Positions 6,125 through 7,938 of a stretch of DNA of 7,938 bases are shown piece after piece. The DNA is taken from the NCBI GenBank assembly GCA_003694205.1, contig RFKS01000279.1, positions 1-7,938 on the forward strand, given 5' to 3'. Both the position numbers and the translations under genes were made by a program. The notes below the pieces were generated by a model, which made no database searches, was not told the origin of the DNA, and saw only the letters and a program-made list of their open reading frames with translations. Each line of letters opens with the position of its first letter. Position 1 is the first letter of the stretch. Source of the stretch: Alphaproteobacteria bacterium. GTDB lineage: Bacteria; Pseudomonadota; Alphaproteobacteria; Sphingomonadales; Rhodothalassiaceae.

Positions 6125-7642
6125 TTGGTCGACCGCAGCAGCCGTGGCGGCAATCCCGGAGCGGGCCTGTGGGCGCCGATCCTCCTTGCCCTTGTTCTTG
6201 TGCTCACCGCTCGGCCGCTGGCGGCCGAGCCGTGGGTCGAGCCGGGTGACGCCCAGCTCCGGCGCGACATCGAGCTTCTGGCGGCTTTCCGGGTCATCGA
6301 CGGGCCGGTCATTTCCTGGCCCCTTTCCTGGGCCCAGATCTCGGCTGGCCTCGCGGCCTCCGGCGAGCGCGTCTATCCGCCGCATGTCGAGGCGGCGATC
6401 GCGCGCGTCAGGGCACATATGCCGAAAGCCGCCGACTATCGCCGTATCGGCCGCGAAGTACGTGGTGCCGTAACCAGCAACGCGCCGCTGGTGCGCGGCT
6501 TTGATGCGGTCGCGCGCGAGGACGGCGAAGCCTCGCTGTCGCTCGACAAGCACTGGTCGTCGACCTATGTGAAGGCGACCATCGGCTGGCGCGACGATCA
6601 GGTCGGCAACGACATTCACTACGACAACAGCTATATCGCACAGGCTTGGGGCAACTGGGTCTTTTATGCCGGCACACCCGAACAATGGTGGGGCGGCGGC
6701 TATGACGGCGGCTTCCTCATCTCGACCAATGCGCGACCGGTGCCGCGGGTCGGTTTCCAGCGCCTCAACCCGAAGCCGTTCCAGACGAAATGGCTGAGCT
6801 GGCTCGGCAACTGGAACATCATCGTCTCGCTCGGACGGCTGGAGAAGATTCGCGGCGATTTCGAGCGACCGCTCCTGTGGGAGACGCGGCTTGAACTGAG
6901 CCCCATCGACGGCCTCGACATTGGGCTCAGCCGCACCTTCCTGCTCTGCGGCAAGACGCGGCAGTGCACACCGGGCACCTTCGCCCGCGCCTTCACACCC
7001 TTCGGCCGCTTCGACAATACCGGCACCAACAACGAGCCGGGCGACCAGATCGCCAATGTCGACCTGCGCTATGGCGGGCACTGGGGCGGCATCGCCTATG
7101 CCTTTTTCGGCACGCTCATCGCGGAGGACAAGAACCCGCCCATCGTCTCGAAATACAGCGGGCAGCTCGGCATGACGCTCAATGGCTATTCCGACGCCTA
7201 CGCGCTCGACTGGGGCTTGCGCATCGAGGCCAGCGATTCACAGGCCCACTCCTTCTTCGGCCTGACGACGGGGCCCGAAAAGGAGCCGGGTGTGACATTC
7301 AATCATTTCCTCTTCACCGACGGCTACACCTTTCGCGACCGCACCATCGGCTTCTCGCTTGATACCGACAGCCGGCTGCTCACCATCGAGGGCACGGCAC
7401 TCGATGCCGACCAGCGTTCCTACTGGCTGCGCTATCGCCATGCCATCGTCAATGAGACCAACCGCAAGAACGTGATCTCGGCAAACCGGGAAGGCATCAA
7501 TATCGCCGAGGCCGGGGTCGCGCTGCCGACGCCCTATGGCGATTTGCGCCTCGAGCTCCGTGCCATGGACGACCGGCCCAACACCCCGGGCCGGAGCAAG
7601 GGCCGCGTCGAGGCCGAAGCCTCGATCCGCTTTCCCTTCTGA
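6125..7642 (+). CDS. Capsule assembly Wzi family outer-membrane protein
   Basis: Wzi-family proteins are outer-membrane beta-barrels; the E. coli founder is a surface lectin that anchors capsular polysaccharide. The 505-aa product starts, on my reading, at TTG 6125. It has a basic n-region, a hydrophobic stretch APILLALVLVLTA (17-29) and a likely cleavage after PLAA (residue 34), leaving EPWVEPGDAQLRRDIELLAA, an opening typical of this family. IDGPVISWPLSW follows at 58-69. The rest alternates aromatic and polar residues as in beta-strands, including EQWWGGGYDGG (186-196), and ends in Phe as many barrel proteins do. Cys275 and Cys281 (LCGKTRQC) could form a small disulfide loop. An in-frame ATG at 5975 would bury the signal peptide 50 residues deeper and is unlikely. 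No capsule synthesis or export genes lie nearby, so the role as a capsule anchor is unproven. The stop lies in an inverted repeat shared with the convergent neighbour. Confidence 0.85.
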   Translation: MVDRSSRGGNPGAGLWAPILLALVLVLTARPLAAEPWVEPGDAQLRRDIELLAAFRVIDGPVISWPLSWAQISAGLAASGERVYPPHVEAAIARVRAHMPKAADYRRIGREVRGAVTSNAPLVRGFDAVAREDGEASLSLDKHWSSTYVKATIGWRDDQVGNDIHYDNSYIAQAWGNWVFYAGTPEQWWGGGYDGGFLISTNARPVPRVGFQRLNPKPFQTKWLSWLGNWNIIVSLGRLEKIRGDFERPLLWETRLELSPIDGLDIGLSRTFLLCGKTRQCTPGTFARAFTPFGRFDNTGTNNEPGDQIANVDLRYGGHWGGIAYAFFGTLIAEDKNPPIVSKYSGQLGMTLNGYSDAYALDWGLRIEASDSQAHSFFGLTTGPEKEPGVTFNHFLFTDGYTFRDRTIGFSLDTDSRLLTIEGTALDADQRSYWLRYRHAIVNETNRKNVISANREGINIAEAGVALPTPYGDLRLELRAMDDRPNTPGRSKGRVEAEASIRFPF

Positions 7643-7656
7643 TCCCCGCGGGATCA
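7640..7656. terminator. Inverted repeat spanning two convergent stop codons
   Basis: TGATCCC-CGC-GGGATCA is a perfect 7-bp inverted repeat with a 3-base loop. The left TGA is the wzi stop and the right TCA is the stop of the opposing copper-chaperone gene. It could form a hairpin in both transcripts and act as a compact bidirectional terminator, but neither side has a U-run, so intrinsic termination is uncertain. Confidence 0.45.
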
Positions 7657-7938
7657 GGGTGCATCCAGCGCCCGGATCGCGACCGCGACATCCCGCTCCC
7701 CAGCCTTCAGGAAACGCAGGTGAAGCGGCAGCGTCTCGCCGGCCTTGAGCGGCTGTGTGAGCCCCATCAGCATGATGTGCAGGCCGCCCGGGGCCAACTC
7801 GATGCGCCCGTGTGGCGGAATCTCGAGCGTCCCGAGGCCACGCATGCGTGCCATGCCGCCCTCGCTGCGCATCTCGTGGAGATGCGCGGTTGCAGCCCCG
7901 GGCGTGGCAATCTCGACGAGCCGGTCACCCCCCTCCCC
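7654..7938 (-). CDS. PCu(A)C-type periplasmic copper chaperone (C-terminal part, cut by window edge)
   Basis: PCu(A)C proteins bind Cu(I) in the periplasm and deliver it, often with Sco, to the CuA centre of cytochrome oxidase or to other copper sites. The last 94 residues are in the window; the start and signal peptide lie beyond the right edge. The full copper signature H-X10-M-X21-H-X-M is intact: His in HLHEM, Met in ARMRG, then HIM in the APGGLHIMLMGL segment. The frame is open from the window edge (DRLVEIATPGAATAHLHE), so the internal ATG at 7872 is not the start. The C-terminal part, GETLPLHLRFLKAGERDVAV, matches the end of the cupredoxin-like fold. It is convergent with the Wzi-family gene and shares an inverted repeat at the stops. 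Confidence 0.92.
   Translation of the reverse strand, partial: GEGGDRLVEIATPGAATAHLHEMRSEGGMARMRGLGTLEIPPHGRIELAPGGLHIMLMGLTQPLKAGETLPLHLRFLKAGERDVAVAIRALDAP

Overview
The window comes from a GC-rich genome whose gene content points to an alphaproteobacterium: a hopanoid-type squalene pathway (hpnC/D/E with hpnB), an oxygen-independent HemN with an FNR/FixK-type box upstream, a LOG-family protein and a periplasmic PCu(A)C copper chaperone. The placement rests on gene families and an FNR-like operator. No rRNA or tRNA is present to refine it.

Layout. (1) Positions 1-3324, minus strand: a tightly packed run read in the order hpnC, hpnB, hpnD, hpnE. The joins are a 4-nt GTGA overlap, a 42-nt gap and a 19-nt overlap. 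hpnE runs off the left edge. HpnD, HpnC and HpnE together turn two farnesyl diphosphates into squalene via presqualene diphosphate and hydroxysqualene. HpnB is the hopanoid-associated membrane glycosyltransferase. (2) Positions 3325-3406: an 82-bp divergent promoter region. (3) 3407-4228, plus strand: a LOG-family (TIGR00730-like) nucleotide-processing enzyme. (4) 4241-5593, minus strand: hemN, convergent with the LOG gene and only 12 nt from it. (5) 5627-5640: an FNR/FixK-type box directly upstream of hemN. (6) 5657-5842, minus strand: a 61-aa uncharacterised protein gene with a strong Shine-Dalgarno. (7) 5843-6124: a gene-poor divergent region with a compact G-quadruplex motif in the presumed wzi leader. 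(8) 6125-7642, plus strand: a secreted Wzi-family outer-membrane protein, probably starting at TTG. (9) 7640-7656: a perfect inverted repeat containing both convergent stop codons. (10) 7654 to the right edge, minus strand: the C-terminal part of a PCu(A)C copper chaperone.

The genes share an envelope and low-oxygen theme: hopanoid lipid precursors, anaerobic or microaerobic haem synthesis, a capsule-type outer-membrane protein and periplasmic copper delivery (usually to cytochrome oxidases). I found no mobile element, CRISPR array, RNA gene or obviously foreign island. No wholly new multi-gene system is visible. The most interesting items are the hemN control region (box geometry that fits a leaderless mRNA), the small uncharacterised gene beside it, the G-quadruplex motif ahead of wzi, the unusual hpn order and the palindrome covering two stop codons.
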